A DNA stretch of 64,000 nt from Cryptomeria japonica (taxonomy: Eukaryota > Streptophyta > Pinopsida > Cupressales > Cupressaceae). A program made the position numbers and the translations under genes. The notes under the pieces were generated by a model. The model saw only the letters and a program-made list of their open reading frames with translations. It did not search any database and had not been told where the DNA came from. The stretch is taken from positions 404,473,889-404,537,888 of the forward strand of contig NC_081408.1 of NCBI RefSeq assembly GCF_030272615.1, read 5' to 3'. Below, piece by piece: positions 24,648 through 36,394 of the stretch. Positions within the stretch are counted from its first letter, which is position 1; each line of letters opens with the position of its first letter.

Positions 24648-25359
24648 GATGTTCCATTATCTGAAACTAAAGCGGAAGGTATTCTGAATTAGGAAATAAT
24701 GTTATCTAAAATGAGTTGACAGATTACTTCAGCGGTAGTGGATCGAAGATGAACTACTTCTACCCATTTTGTAAAGTAATCGGTAGCGATTATGATGAAA
24801 GTATGTCCTTGTAATGAGGGAGGAGATATTTTACCAATGAGATCCAAACCCCATGTGGAAAAGGGCCAAGATGCTACTTAAAATCGAAGCTCTTGAGCAG
24901 GAGCATGGATCAAATTGCTATGTTGCTGACACTGATGACATTTCTCAACAAACATAAAGGAATTCTTTTCCATGGTTTTCCAATAATATCCCATTCAGAG
25001 CAATCTCTGAACTAAGGATCTACCCCCAAAATGCCCCCCGCAAGCACCCGAGTGTGCTTCCTCAAGAGAAATAGGGATTTAAGCTTTGTTAAGACATCAA
25101 AGGAGAAGACCATTATAACCCCTTCTATAAAGAACATTAGAAATGATAATGTATCTAGCGGCCAACTTTTGAATCCTAGCCCTAGTATTCTTGATCGTAG
25201 AGTTGGGAAAGGTACCATCACTCAAATATCTCATGATATGCGAGTACTACTCATCAGAATCTATAATGCAACAATATGCCACATCACTAGGATTATCAGC
25301 AATAACCAGGGTAGCAAGGTTGTGAATAGTAAATTTGAGATCTACCAAGGGGTCCTCTA
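24648..25359 (-). pseudogene. Integrase N-terminal and core part of element O
   Basis: On the minus strand the frame contains IATDYFTKWVEVVHLRSTTAE followed by a stop and VSDNGT, the central integrase core with the second catalytic Asp (SDNG). It joins the C-terminal half at 17006 once element A and one GATGT copy are removed. Further upstream on the minus strand, at about 24850-25010, are segments of the zinc-binding region (CHQCQQHSNLIHAPAQELRF). Stops interrupt it. It is the typical Tat integrase sequence. Confidence 0.75.
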
Positions 25360-26031
25360 AAGACACAAGATAGGCTACACATGCCATTGCATCAGCATAT
25401 CGATTATCTTTTTAAGGTTTAGGCTCCATGGTATAAGAATCAAACTTTTGTAACAAGGATATAGCTAAATCCCTATATTGTGATAGCTTACCTTGCTTAG
25501 CTTGATAAATCCTTGTCACTTGCCTAATGATTAACTGCAAATCTCCATAGATATATAGATTTTTTACATTTATTTATAGGTCTTCTTTAATTCCATCTAT
25601 AAGAGCCTCATATTCAACAATGTTATTGGTACACAAGGAATTGAGATGATATGATAAAGGGATGGGTTTTTTTTAGGAGAAATTAAGACAACCTTTGCCC
25701 TCGATCCTGTATGATGCCTAGAGCCACCAAACTATAACTCCCAAGTCTCATCAACCTTAGTAGAGAGAATTCATTCATTGGGAAAAGACTTTGGGTTAGG
25801 TAGGGAGAAGGGTGAATGATCCTCCACTAAGTATTTGGTCAATGCTTGACCCTTTATTGCCTTCTGTGAGACAAACTTAAGGTCAAACTCGGTCAACATC
25901 ATAACCCACTTGGCTAAGTGTCCTGAAAGATCAAATTTGGAGAAAAGATGTTTGAGAGGATCAAATTTAATGATAACATGGACTTCAACATTCAAAAGAT
26001 AATGCCTTAATTTCTGGGTTGCAAAGACCAA
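25360..26031 (-). pseudogene. Two consecutive RNase H domains of element O
   Basis: At 26031-25771 (minus) the segment VFATQKLRHYLLNVEVHVII to VSQKAIKGQALTKYL is the end of the Ty3 RNase H. Immediately after, at about 25760-25380, a second RNase H-like domain is visible in pieces: NNIVEYEALIDGIKEDL, NVKNLYIYGDLQLIIRQV and DNRYADAMACVAYL, which hold the second (GD) and last (AD) acidic positions of the additional RNase H of Tat elements. RNase H removes the RNA template during reverse transcription. Stops and frame changes show decay. This doublet places element O in the Tat lineage. Confidence 0.75.
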
Positions 26032-26870
26032 GGCTGGGCACTATCTTTCTATTGTAGAATATTAGACTTCGTAATCGAGCAGAGTGTGACTTATATAATA
26101 AACCAAACATTATCTACCATCCTTATCACATTGTGCCAATAAGGCCGCAAGAGCATGAAGGGAAGAAACTATGTATAAAAGAAAGGGTTTAGAAGGGTCA
26201 GCAAGTTGGAGAATGGGAGGATTATCCAAATATGTTATTAAGTCTTCAAATGCTTGACAACAATCCTCATTCCATTGAAAGGTGATATTCTTTGTAAGAA
26301 ATTGAGTAAAAGGAAAGTTACGATCCGCAAGTTGAGAAACAAACCTACAGATAGCTTGAATCTTTCCTTGTAAACTTTTTTAGTTGGGAAATATTTTTAG
26401 GAGGCAGCATGTTGACAATAGCATCTATCTTATTCGTATCCACCTCAATTCCATGATGTGAAACTATGAATCCTAATAATTTTCCATTATCCACACCGAA
26501 AACACACTTTCAGGGATTCAAGCGCATGTCGTACTTGCTAATTCTCTCAAAGACTTGATGAAGGATATTAATATGATCTATTTGAAGGATGGATTTAGCT
26601 AAGATGTCATCAATGTAGTCTTCTAAGATTTTATGCATGTAATCATGGAAGATGAGGGTCATAGCATGCTGATAGGTAGTGCCTGCATTTTTCAATCTAA
26701 AAGACATCATAACCCAACAAAACATGCCCCAAGGGGAGGTGAAAGAAGTTTGGAATTGATCTTGAGGATTAATGAAGATTTGATTATATCCCGAGAAACC
26801 ATCCATGAAGGATAAAACGGCATGGCTTGCTATGGAATCCAGGTTGAGAAGGCTTCTCTTCAGGAGAAAA
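26032..26870 (-). pseudogene. Reverse transcriptase fragment of element O
   Basis: The minus-strand frame 26860-26510 reads VLSFMDGFSGYNQIFINPQD and later LEDYIDDILAKS. YIDD is the polymerase active site (usual YVDD) and FMDGFSGYNQI is the preceding palm segment with the first catalytic Asp. The thumb and connection to RNase H follow to 26032 with stops. The upstream half of the RT (fingers, segment with VSNIVPVxKK) is absent: protease-distal Pro/Glu-rich repeats (EEKPSQPD/EEKPSQPG at about 26820-26930) join directly to the palm, so an internal deletion removed it. Confidence 0.85.
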
Positions 26871-27080
26871 GACATCTTTAGTGGTCGAATCAGGTTGAGA
26901 AGGCTTTTCTTCAGGGACCTTAGGTTCGTTTGAGGAATCATTGGGGAACGAACTAGAAATAGGAGATGAATTTGAGGAAATAGAAACACTAGTAGGAGTA
27001 CAAGCTTTGGAAGAATCATCTAAGATAGCTGGGGAAGAACCAGTTGAAGAGGATTTGGATGTTGATGTTTGTAGACAATC

Positions 27081-27458
27081 CTAGAGATTGGTATCACCTA
27101 GCAAGGTATATGTCTTATTGTTGTAAATGAATTTAACTTCCCTATGCAATAAAGATGAGACAACTTGCATGTTATGAATCCAAAGTCTCCCTAACAACAA
27201 ATTGTATGGCAGATTTCCAGACATGACATGAATAGGTGTGGGTAAAGTAACAGGACCTACCTTAACAAGTAAGGTTTTGATACCTAATGAAGATTTGGTA
27301 ACATTATCAAAGCCTCGGATAGTGAGAGAATCAGGCTTAATGAGAGATATATCGACATTGATTTTATGCAACAAGTTAATGCTATAAATATTAAGGCTAG
27401 AACCATTGTCCACTAGAGTTCTTCTTATGGCGTTATTGTTTATGATAACCACAATCAT
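27081..27458 (-). pseudogene. Aspartic protease domain of element O
   Basis: The open minus-strand frame contains TLVDNGSSLNIYSINLL, where the family has D-(S/T/G)-G. Here the middle residue is Asn (DNG). A hydrophobic flap and LPYNLLLGRLWIHNMQ follow, the canonical ILLGRPWI end. The enzyme would cleave the Gag-Pol polyprotein. It sits between the gag-like region and RT as expected. Confidence 0.85.
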
Positions 27459-28600
27459 TAAAGGATCATATTGATGTTGGATCTCACTAGTGGGTAATTA
27501 ATTTTGGGTAAACACAATTTGAGCCTTAGGAGATGTGATAGAATCAATCAAGAAAGCCATATTATTTAATATTGTTGCGGGTGGGAAATTCAAAGTTTTC
27601 AAGGCATCTTGTAACATTCCATGATGGGTTGAAGAATTTTGAATCAAATCCCAAAGGGATATCTTGGTGGGAGTAGCTTTGATTTTTTCAATAAGATCAT
27701 ATTCCTTACCAAGAGTTTGTAAAATGCGAGGTGTTTGAGGAAGAATAGGTTGAGGATCAGGAAGAGAATTGCAAATAACCAGAGGATTAGGTTGCCTATT
27801 GTTTTTGGTGTTATAAGTGCAAGCAACTGCCTAATGAATCTCCTTTGTCAGTTGTTTATCATAACTATAAGGACTTTTAGTTGGATTTCCTCCTTGCATA
27901 GTAATGACAAGTTTGTTAGGAGTACTAAAGGAATCATGACTATATCCACCTTGAATAGTAAAAAGAGGTTGACCGGGAAGTTATGAGGTTGAGGAAGGAT
28001 AAACACCTTGGACTACAAAAAGAGGCTTTCTATGTTCATTCACATTTATCATGATGATTAAACTTTTAGATGCATTGTTCTGGTTTGAAGATTTTGGCAA
28101 AGACATATTGTCATCAAGAGCATCATCCAACAAAGCATGGTCATATCAATTGAAAGGTTTATCTTTTGACTCAAAGGGAGACATATCCTCATAAAGGGAA
28201 TTGTTGTAGGAAACCATGTTGCTAGATATAGTGGAGGAGTTTATAGGAATGTACCCATGAGAGAAATCATTCAACTTATCTTTCTCATCACCATGAAATG
28301 GCATAGTAACAAGGTTGATTAGTTTTCAGAAAAATGAGGGTTTAGAAGGCTTAGGGTTCAAAAACTCATCTAGAGATTCATCTAATTCATCCTTACTAAA
28401 CTCATAATCAACATAATTGCATACATCATCAAAAGAATGAACATATTGCAAATAAAAATCTGATATTTTGAAATGAAAATTGAATGAAATTTAAACACAC
28501 AATGCAAGAAAATAAAGGGAATTCTCTTTTTTCTTGAATTTTTCTTTTTTTTTGGAATTTTATATTTATAAAGAAAAATGAAAAGATACTAAATCTAGAT
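27459..28600 (-). pseudogene. Gag-side remnant of element O
   Basis: A minus-strand path from about 28420 to 27459, with stops, includes LGKEYDLIEKIKATPTKISL and WDLIQNSSTHHGMLQDALK, the segment that precedes the protease in Tat polyproteins. Two imperfect repeats (VQGGYSHD and MQGGNPTK types) lie upstream. The Retrotrans_gag core and zinc knuckle are not visible, and only about 1.1 kb separates the protease from the PBS side (after removing B), so Gag is truncated. Confidence 0.55.
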
Positions 28601-28605
28601 CTAAC

Positions 28606-29475
28606 TGTTAGATGCTAGGACAATCCCAAAGACATTGAGAGGGGGGGTTGAATTAGTGTCTAACCAGTAAATGAAATATTTAAACTTGTTTGCAACTTTA
28701 CAACCCAAATTAATATACTGGTAAACAAATAATGATGCAGTAAAGAGAAAAAAAAGAATAAGAATCAATGCACAACATTACATAGATATTTTTGGTGAGG
28801 AAACCCAGGAGGGGAAAAACCTCGGTGGGATTTGTGACCCACAATATTTACTCACTGGCCAATATGAATAAATATTACTTGTACAATAGGGGCCTGCACA
28901 TGCAGGAAGGTTAACTACCTAGAGCTCACTGCTCAACAACAAAAATGGAGTCACACTGACTACACAATTGGATAGTTAAATCTAATAACAATGTACTGCT
29001 CAAAATAACATCTGGAATGTTGGATTGAATACTGGTTTAAGCTCTATTTGATATCTTTGCCATAAACCTTGATTCGCTTCGCTCTTCTCTTATTCACTCA
29101 TAACATAATTACATCAAAATGCATATACAGTTCATCCACTATCATAACCTATCAAATCTCATATATCACTTCCTTACATTACCGAATTACATTTCAAAAT
29201 CACCTACAAGATCTCATACATATATGAGTATTTACAATACATCATGTTGGCTATACAAGTATAATTACAATACAAAAAAATATTATTTCAAGTCGGCTTA
29301 GAGTGCTAGTATAATCTGTTGTCAGTGTAGACTGGATGTCAGTGTGAATAAACTTGTTGTAACTGCTAGTACTAGTAGTGATGTTTGTTGCCGGTGTAAC
29401 CTGTGAACCATGTTATCAATTGGTTGTCATTAATGACAACATCAACTATTCTCATCTGAGTGTATAATTCCAACA
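28606..29475 (-). mobile_element. 3' LTR of element B
   Basis: The minus strand starts TGTTGGAATTATACACTC (29475) and ends ATCTAACA (28606). It contains CATTGAGAGGGGGGGTTGAA (about 28635) and GAGGGGAAAAACCTCGGTGGG (about 28811), the shared Copia-LTR blocks. The match to 57463-58332 is collinear over the full length. Confidence 0.9.
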
Positions 29476-29490
29476 ATCTCCCCCTTTGGC
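29476..29490 (-). promoter_or_regulatory. Polypurine tract of element B
   Basis: On the minus strand CCAAAGGGGGAGAT lies immediately before the LTR start TGTTGGAATT. The short gap 29491-29750 up to ORF2 is noncoding and also contains ACTCCCCCTTTGACATC (about 29609), a second similar run. Confidence 0.8.
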
Positions 29491-29750
29491 ATTGATCAAA
29501 ACACTCCTGAGAAAAATCCAAAAACTGATATCCAAAATTGAGGTCTAAAAACTGAGTGTGCTCCCCCTGAGAAAATGATCTCCTTCTATACATTTTTTCT
29601 CATACACTACTCCCCCTTTGACATCAATGAAAAAGGATGTCAAAAGAATCAAATAATTTTAAGATTTGTCTAGAAACCTGTAACCGATTATGTACAATCT
29701 AGAAAATGTCTGCCAAAACCAAGTTAAGACCTTGCAAAAACTTAGTACTG

Positions 29751-30792
29751 TTAGAAATTATAGTCTATGTCTGCTAGATCATACCGGTGAGATAATGCAT
29801 TTGTTTTTTCCGGTGATCTTTCTCCTTGAATAGTCACTTTAGACAACTCATTCCGATGTGTTAATAAGTTGTCCAATCTAGGACCAAGATTGTTCTTTAA
29901 CTCTCGGGTTTTCATTCTCAACCTTGCCTTCTCTCTTTCTAATTTCTCAATATTCTCTTCGTAGATTTCCATTTCCTGATCCAAAACTGAAGTAAGTTCC
30001 GAAGAACCAATCACATTATAAATAATATCATCAATTTCCTTCTGTGTTTTCTTTATGTCCTCATCAATATCCTCGGTTAAATGGTGAGGCTTACATGCTC
30101 CCCTATACAACTCTTTGTATTCCAGAATGGTGGAATTTAGTGCAAGTAACAAAGGATCAATTTGATTTATACAGTCTTTAATTGTCCTAATAAAGAATTC
30201 ATCTTTCTCCTTATTTACTCTTTCCTTTATGGTCTCTTCATTTATTTTATCCACAGTTTGAATGTTAGAAGCAATGAATTTGGACAATGTGTCCAATTTA
30301 CCTATAGATCCATCAATATGATCAACTTTACATGTCGATGCAATCATTTACAAAATTTGCAAAGTATCATCAATGGCCTTAAATCCTAAGGTATTGCATT
30401 TTGTAATCCTTTTTATTGAATCTAAAAGTACATCTGTAACATTCGTTGGTCTATAATTCATAGTAGAGGTGCTAGGCAGAGTGCTTGGTTCTGCAATTGG
30501 TTTCTTTTCTTCTCTAGATGTTTGCATAGTTATCTTAACCACTTCTTCTTCCTTGCTATCATCCTTAAACCTCTTCTTTATCCACTTTTTCTTCCTTCTT
30601 ATCTTCATTTCCTCCCAGATACATTTTGTTCTTGTTCCTTTTCTGCTTCAACCGATATCTCATTATTCTGCTGAGAGTCAACAGTGTTGACCGGTGACTC
30701 AGAGATCTCAACATTTTTAGCTTCAATTTTCTTTACCTTTGTAGTTTCCTTATCCAATATAATATTGATATCCCGAGTGTCAACATTCATTG
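29751..30792 (-). pseudogene. Element B ORF2, C-terminal fragment
   Basis: This minus-strand fragment ends at the stop 29753-29751. It carries KKRKKWIKKRFK-like basic sequence, then a long coiled coil (30347-29751) with heptads such as EMEIYEENIEKLEREKARLR. Stops at about 30605 and 30348 break it. At 30792 the frame is interrupted by element C. Across the insertion the sequence continues in frame at 49057 (PESEILFIM joined to NVDTRDINIIL), which proves C landed inside this ORF. The coiled-coil end matches the position of the helical C-terminus of ORF2 in element A. Confidence 0.8.
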
Positions 30793-31852
30793 TGTATACA
30801 CCTAAAAATGGTCTGAAGATAGTTAATTAAATACGCAGATATTTGATTAATTCCCCTTCCTAATTAATTGAATTCACAAGCAATTTAATTAATTTCTCTA
30901 TTCATCTACTAGTAAATAAATCTAAATGATTTATTTATATAGTTCATCTCACATCCCCCTTTTATTAATTAATTCTAAATTAATTAATGTCTCCCCATAC
31001 TAATCAATTCTTCTAATCCCTAATTAAGGTTAACAAACTTAAGTTTGTTGAGATTAATTACCATTTTCCAATTATTTGAATTTCTAAATTCAAATGAGCA
31101 CATGGCTCCTAACTTTAACCACCCAACCTAACCATCCCCTAACTTAACCCATTCTATCTAATCTTGGGTCTAACTAAACCTATCCTATCTTGCAGATTCT
31201 AACCTCCTTATCCTAACCTCTCATGGTGTGGATATTCTCTCCTTGAGACACATGGCACTTTTGCCATGTCTCCTCCCTTGGACACTTGCCCTCTCATGAG
31301 CAAGGCTCCTTGACACTTGTCACCACAGAGATGACAAGTGTCCCTTCCTCCAACCTCTTCTCCAACTTCTTCAATCTTGGCCCTTGATATCTTCAGATCA
31401 AATCTGGACCGTCGATTTCTGCCACCTCAGCTTTGGCCTTGGAATTACTATAAATACCCCTCATTTTGGAGCAATAAGGATCCCATCTCATATCGATTTA
31501 GGCATCATTACTATAGGCAATTCACATTTCAATTATCTAGTAATTAGCTTTGGATTTATCATAGCATGTTCATCTAGGTTCTTAAATCATGCATTTCATA
31601 TCATCTCCGTAGTCAATCATGATCAATTAGCTACTCAACTCTTGAGTTGTCACTTTGGAGGTCATTGCTCTGCTGAGAGCTCATCAATCCAACACCTTCA
31701 AGGTCCTCAAGAATAGAGGAAAATGGGACATTTCAAGGAAGGCTTATGGTTTGCATCTTTGGTTTAAATTTTCAATTAATCTTTTCAATTATGCTTCTAT
31801 TGTCTCATTATATGTGTATGCCTCTTATACTAACCACATTTTTAGCATCACA
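30793..31852 (+). mobile_element. 5' LTR of element C
   Basis: It starts TGTATACACCTAAAAATGG and ends TTAGCATCACA, 1,060 bp. The TATA box candidate is CTATAAATA at 31448-31456. The middle contains a repeated CACTTG/TGACAAGTG-rich part (about 31240-31345). It is nearly identical to 47992-49051. Confidence 0.95.
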
Positions 31853-31857
31853 TTAAT

Positions 31858-31874
31858 TGGTGCCCACCGTGGGG
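31858..31874 (+). promoter_or_regulatory. Primer binding site of element C
   Basis: TGGTGCCCACCGTGGGG follows the LTR after five bases. The form TGGNGCCCACCGTGGGG is common in plant Tat-type elements; I do not assign the tRNA. It differs from the Met-tRNA site used by A and B. Confidence 0.8.
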
Positions 31875-32039
31875 TGTAGCCCCTTTGATTTTTAACAAGT
31901 TTGCTTGCAGGAAATTTCATTGACAGGTTGATTAGCTCTTTCAGAGTGCAGATTAGCTCTCTTGGTCTCCTGAATCGCGTTCTTAACCTCTTTTGTGGCG
32001 TTCCGGCACCTCAAATGACATTTATGGGAGATTCCTCAA

Positions 32040-32310
32040 CTCTGTTTTTATGTTTTTCTGTACTTTAGAGCTTTCAGTTTGTACTTTAGCATTTTTGGTA
32101 TGTATGGTGTCATTTTTGGTACATTTGGTAGCATTTTCAGTCTGTTTAACAGTATTTTTGGTTTACAGAACAACGTTTTTGGTTTGCAGAACAATGTTTT
32201 TGGTTTGCAGAACAGCGTTTTTGGTTTGCAGAGTAGCGTTTCTAGTGTGCAGAGCAGCATTCTTGGCACATATGATGGCGTTCTTGGTCAATTTGATGGC
32301 ATTTTCAGTT
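32040..32310 (+). repeat. 21-bp tandem array 1 in leader of C
   Basis: Units of the type GTTTTTGGTTTGCAGAACAAC repeat about 10-12 times with decay at both ends. Because 21 is a multiple of 3, several frames stay open and read as 7-residue repeats (VFGLQNN type). No coding role is inferred. Confidence 0.85.
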
Positions 32311-33349
32311 TTTTATTAATTTTGCAAATATTGTATGTTGCATTCCTCATTTTTGCTTCTAGACTGTCATTTTCCCGAACCTAATTTGCAGATTGTTGGT
32401 TTTGCAGGTACTTATTTCACTGTGAAAGACCGGAGTTATAAACTATTTCACCACCAAAGAATGCAATATAAATTACTAACTTTGTTTGCAGCCATGGGAT
32501 TTTGCACTTATATTTGTTAAATTAGGCACATAGACTAATTACAATGGAAATGAACAAACATGTCTTACGTGTCTTGATGATAGGCGAGTATGCTCTCACC
32601 TTTCTTAGGTGATCAGAAAGCTAGACTCATCCTTTGATTTCAATTGCATATCTTTAGAGGGCCTGTCACAGTGGGAAAAAGTAGTCACCCTATGAGAACG
32701 ACCCAAGTGAGTACAGTTGGACCTGAGCATTCCAACTCACTATAATAAATAGGTCTCTGATGATTAAAGTCTCAGAGAATGGGATTATTTGAGTATTCTC
32801 TTTGAGATCTCTCATATCGGGCATTTTGTAGGGCCTCGCGATCTCAATCACGTTTACGTGACTACAGCTTGTTTCGGTACCTTGTTGGGCTATAGGCCTC
32901 AATCATGCTTGCATGACTTCAAGGGGTAATTTCAAATGGAATTCTTGACTAAGAACTTTAAAAATAGAAGCTACCTGATTCACCTCCGAAAGGGTGATAA
33001 TCTTTGTGCAAGAGAGATAATAACTCTCCCAAGACACTTGCCATATCGTGCGCTATTAGCGTTTGGAGTCAGATAATATGGCGTTGAGAATCCATTGCAT
33101 GAGACTCAGCGGCCGTATTCTAATTAGCTATTGGGTGTGTACCTAAGTTAGCAAGCAAAGGTTTTCATTCTCAGCCAATCTCCTTAGGATAGACTAATTG
33201 ATGTGTTTTTAACAATTAAAAACCTTTGAAACAAAAATATAATCTGATTTCTATGTTTGTAAGTCAAGTCAAGATATCATCCATTAAAATACAACAAACA
33301 TTTGAAAACTCAAACTTCAAACTGTCAAATTCACAAGTTTTGCAGCAAA

Positions 33350-33600
33350 TTAGCTCTTTCAGTCCAAACAGTCGCATCTACAGTCCAAACAATCACACAT
33401 TCAGTCCAAACGATCTCACATACAGTTCAAACAGTCGCATTAACAGTCCAAACATTAGCATTTTCAGTCCAAACAGTTGCTCTTTCAGTCCAAACATTAG
33501 CGTTTACAGTTCAAACATTAGCTCTTTTAGTCCAAACAGTCGCACCCTCGGTCCAAACAATCGCATTTTCAATCCAAAGGTCAGCTCTCTTGGTGTTAAT
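33350..33600 (+). repeat. 21-bp tandem array 2 in leader of C
   Basis: About twelve units of the type CAGTCCAAACAGTCGCATTTT stand in tandem. Two frames are open (SPNSRIY and VQTVAST type repeats), again because of the 21-bp period. The central words AACAG and TTT recur at the same phase as in arrays 1 and 3. Confidence 0.85.
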
Positions 33601-33759
33601 GTCAAATTTCTCATATTTCAACATTAACTCTCAAAGGTTGAGCATATTATAGAGTTGGGTCAAAATTGAAATCTCTTGAGTTCAAACACTCAATTTGCTA
33701 AACCTACATATCATTATTTGAACTTTAGAGTCACTGTATAGCATAACAAAGTTACTAGT

Positions 33760-33980
33760 TTGTCAGTCAGCATTTTTGGTTTGTATGTCAGCGTTTTTGG
33801 TCAGTATAGTAGCATTTTTGGTAAGTCTGTCAGAGTTTCTAGTTCAACCAACAACATTTTGGTCTAAACAGCAATGTTTCTGGTCTAAATAGTAGAGCAC
33901 CTGGTCTAAACAACAACGTTTCTGGTCTAAACAGCAAAGTTCCTAGTCATTTTGTCAGCATTTTTGGTTAAATACATCAA
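33760..33980 (+). repeat. 21-bp tandem array 3 in leader of C
   Basis: Degenerate units, first like CAGCATTTTTGGTTTGTATGT, then like GTTTCTGGTCTAAACAGCAAC, about ten copies. It looks intermediate between arrays 1 and 2, suggesting one ancestral 21-bp array. Confidence 0.75.
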
Positions 33981-34477
33981 AATCAGAAAACAAAAACAAC
34001 CCATTTATCAAACAGTCAAACATAGAGAATAGTTCATCTTGTTGGGTCATTTAATCAAGTTATCTTCTATCAAAAACAGATTCAAGTACAAGACACACAA
34101 AAAAATCTTGAGTATTCACCTCAAATAAGTTAAAGATCAAACACCTTAAAGTGCAACAACACATTGTCTTTGATAAACTGATTGTTCAAACATAGTTTCT
34201 CATCAGGATCTATCATCCTTTAATCATGAAACTACAACTCTTGATCAGAATAACCTCGTTCTTTATCATAGGATATATCTTTCCTATTTGAACTTGGTCA
34301 TATCAAAAATCACAAAATTTGCACTCCAAAAACTAAGATCGAAAAACTTGTAAACAAGAAAATACTTGAAAAGATCATTTCGTGTCTATACATCTACAAC
34401 TTTCACCTCAACAATTGATCACTTATAATGACACATTACTCAAGATTTAAACCCCGAAAAACATTCAAAACACATGT

Positions 34478-36391
34478 ATGCCCGTTCTAACCAGGGCTCA
34501 GAGACGGAAAATTGCGGAAACAGAAATAGAAACATTTGAGATAACTAAAGACTATAGAACCATGGAACACAAAGATGAAATACAAGTTGAAGATGAAATA
34601 AAAGTTGAAGAGGAAATAACAGAACAAAATATCAGAGACGTCAAGAAAGATCCTCAATTCGACAAATTTATGAAGAAATTATTGGAGGGAGAAAAAGAAA
34701 AATATTTCCTAATGTTAGCCAAATTTGGTGCTACACTCCCCCAAGATTTTGATGTAAACAAATTGAAACAAAAGAAAAGTGGTCCTCCTCCTAATGATGA
34801 ACAATATGAGGACATCTTTGGTCTCAAAATGAATAACACGTCAATTCCTAGCAACACCAGAAACAATGAGGAAAATTACATTCCCACAAGGGAGGAAGTA
34901 GAAATTCTAAATAACGCTCAATCCAACGAAGATACAAGAAGGGATAGAGATGATACAAGAAGAGATCAATATATTCCTAGAATGCAAAATCATGGTCATA
35001 CAAGAACAAATCATGTTGATAATCCTATCATAACTTTCACACAACAACTACAAACATTGCAAACACAAATCCAAGATATGCAAAGAGGAAATGTTAGGTG
35101 ATACTCGCTTCAAGAAATATGTCCTTATCCGTTTGACAGAAACCTCAACATGATACCTTTTCCTATAGGTTTCAAGACTCCGAGGTTCGAAAAATATGAT
35201 GGAAGCACTGACCCTCAAGATCACATAAGAGAATTTTGCACAATGAGCATGGAGTTTGTACATGAAGATACATACTTAATGAGACTATTTCCAAAAAGTT
35301 TAACTGGATTAGCCATGGAATGGTTCTCAAAACTTCCACCAGGAATCAGATCATTTTCAGAGTTGGTGGATAAGTTTGTATCCCAATACGCTTATAACAT
35401 TCAACACGAAATAACCATGCTAGACCTGTGTAACACAAAACAAAAAAGCGGAGAACCCTTCTTGACATTCTTACAACGATGGAGGCAGTTAGCTTTGAGG
35501 TATCCTCGTACAGTGCTAGAGTATGAAAAAATGGACATTTTCATAGACAACTTAAATGATCAAATGAGTTATTACTTGAAAATGCAAGGAGATCAAAGTT
35601 TTGCAAAAATGATTGATAATGGAATCAGAATGGAAGAAGCCATGATAAAGAAAGGTGAGTTGAAAATATTCAAAGAAGGAGTTCACCCTCCTAACAACAC
35701 TAACAACAATAATCACAATGATAAACCAAAATTTTGGAATAGAAATCATAATGTCGTCAATGACAGGATAGTGGATAACAACAATGTAAAACCAAAGCAA
35801 CCGGTTTTCAATTTATCCAATCACTCAGCAGCAGCTCAACAAGACAACAATCACCAAAAAGAAACTATCAAAACTTTCTTTCGAAGACAATTTACAAACA
35901 TTGGTGAACCCCTTGGGTCCGCATTAAAAACACTTATCGCAAAAAAATTGATTACATTACCAGAAGAAAGAAACTTTGAACCCAAGGTAAAACCTGCTTG
36001 GTGGAATGACAACCATTATTGTGATTTCCATCAAAACAAAGGACACAAAACAGATGATTGTCAATGATTAAAACATGTCATCCAAGATTTGATTGATAAT
36101 GGAATAATAACTGTGGATGTACATACAACAAATGAATCTCACATAGCTTTCAAAACTCTGCTTCCTAATTATGAGAAGGGTGAATCATCAACAGGGCAAA
36201 ATGGTAAAGGTAAAGCAAAGGTAAACTATGCTCATACATATGACAATGTGGTAAATGTAATCATCGTTAAAGAACAACAACATCACGAACCTGCTCATGT
36301 TATCACATGAAGTAAATCCAAAGTTGTTTTGCCAGGTCCTACAACAAACACATCGTCCACTACCAAACAATACAATCTAGTGGATCAATTA
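34478..36391 (+). pseudogene. Gag region of element C
   Basis: A single frame starts at ATG 34478 (MPVLTRAQRRKIAETEIETF) and is interrupted by TGA at 35099, TGA at 36065, TGA at 36308 and TAG at 36392, without frameshift. The Retrotrans_gag core is at 35150-35600 (FEKYDGSTDPQDHIREF, MEWFSKLPPGIRSF). A zinc-knuckle-like CDFHQNKGHKTDDC (C-x2-H-x4-H-x4-C) precedes the second TGA. Gag forms the particle and binds RNA. Each stop fits a CGA, CAG or TGG codon changed by one transition; for example Q-stop-LKH stands where relatives have an Arg. Confidence 0.85.
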
Positions 36392-36394
36392 TAG

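Larger units (their letters stand above)
31875..34477 (+). other. Long untranslated leader of element C
   Basis: About 2.6 kb between PBS and gag without a recognisable gene. It contains three arrays of 21-bp units (32040-32310, 33350-33600, 33760-33980) separated by AT-rich unique sequence. Short ORFs here are by-products of the 21-bp periodicity. Long leaders are usual in large Tat/Ogre-type elements and may hold packaging or translation signals; the arrays themselves are not explained. Confidence 0.7.

Noticed and set aside
32079-33652. Repeat ORFs (VFGLQNN, SPNSRIY, VQTVAST types) in the leader of C
   Set aside because: Open in more than one frame only because the tandem period is 21 bp; no start context, no domain.
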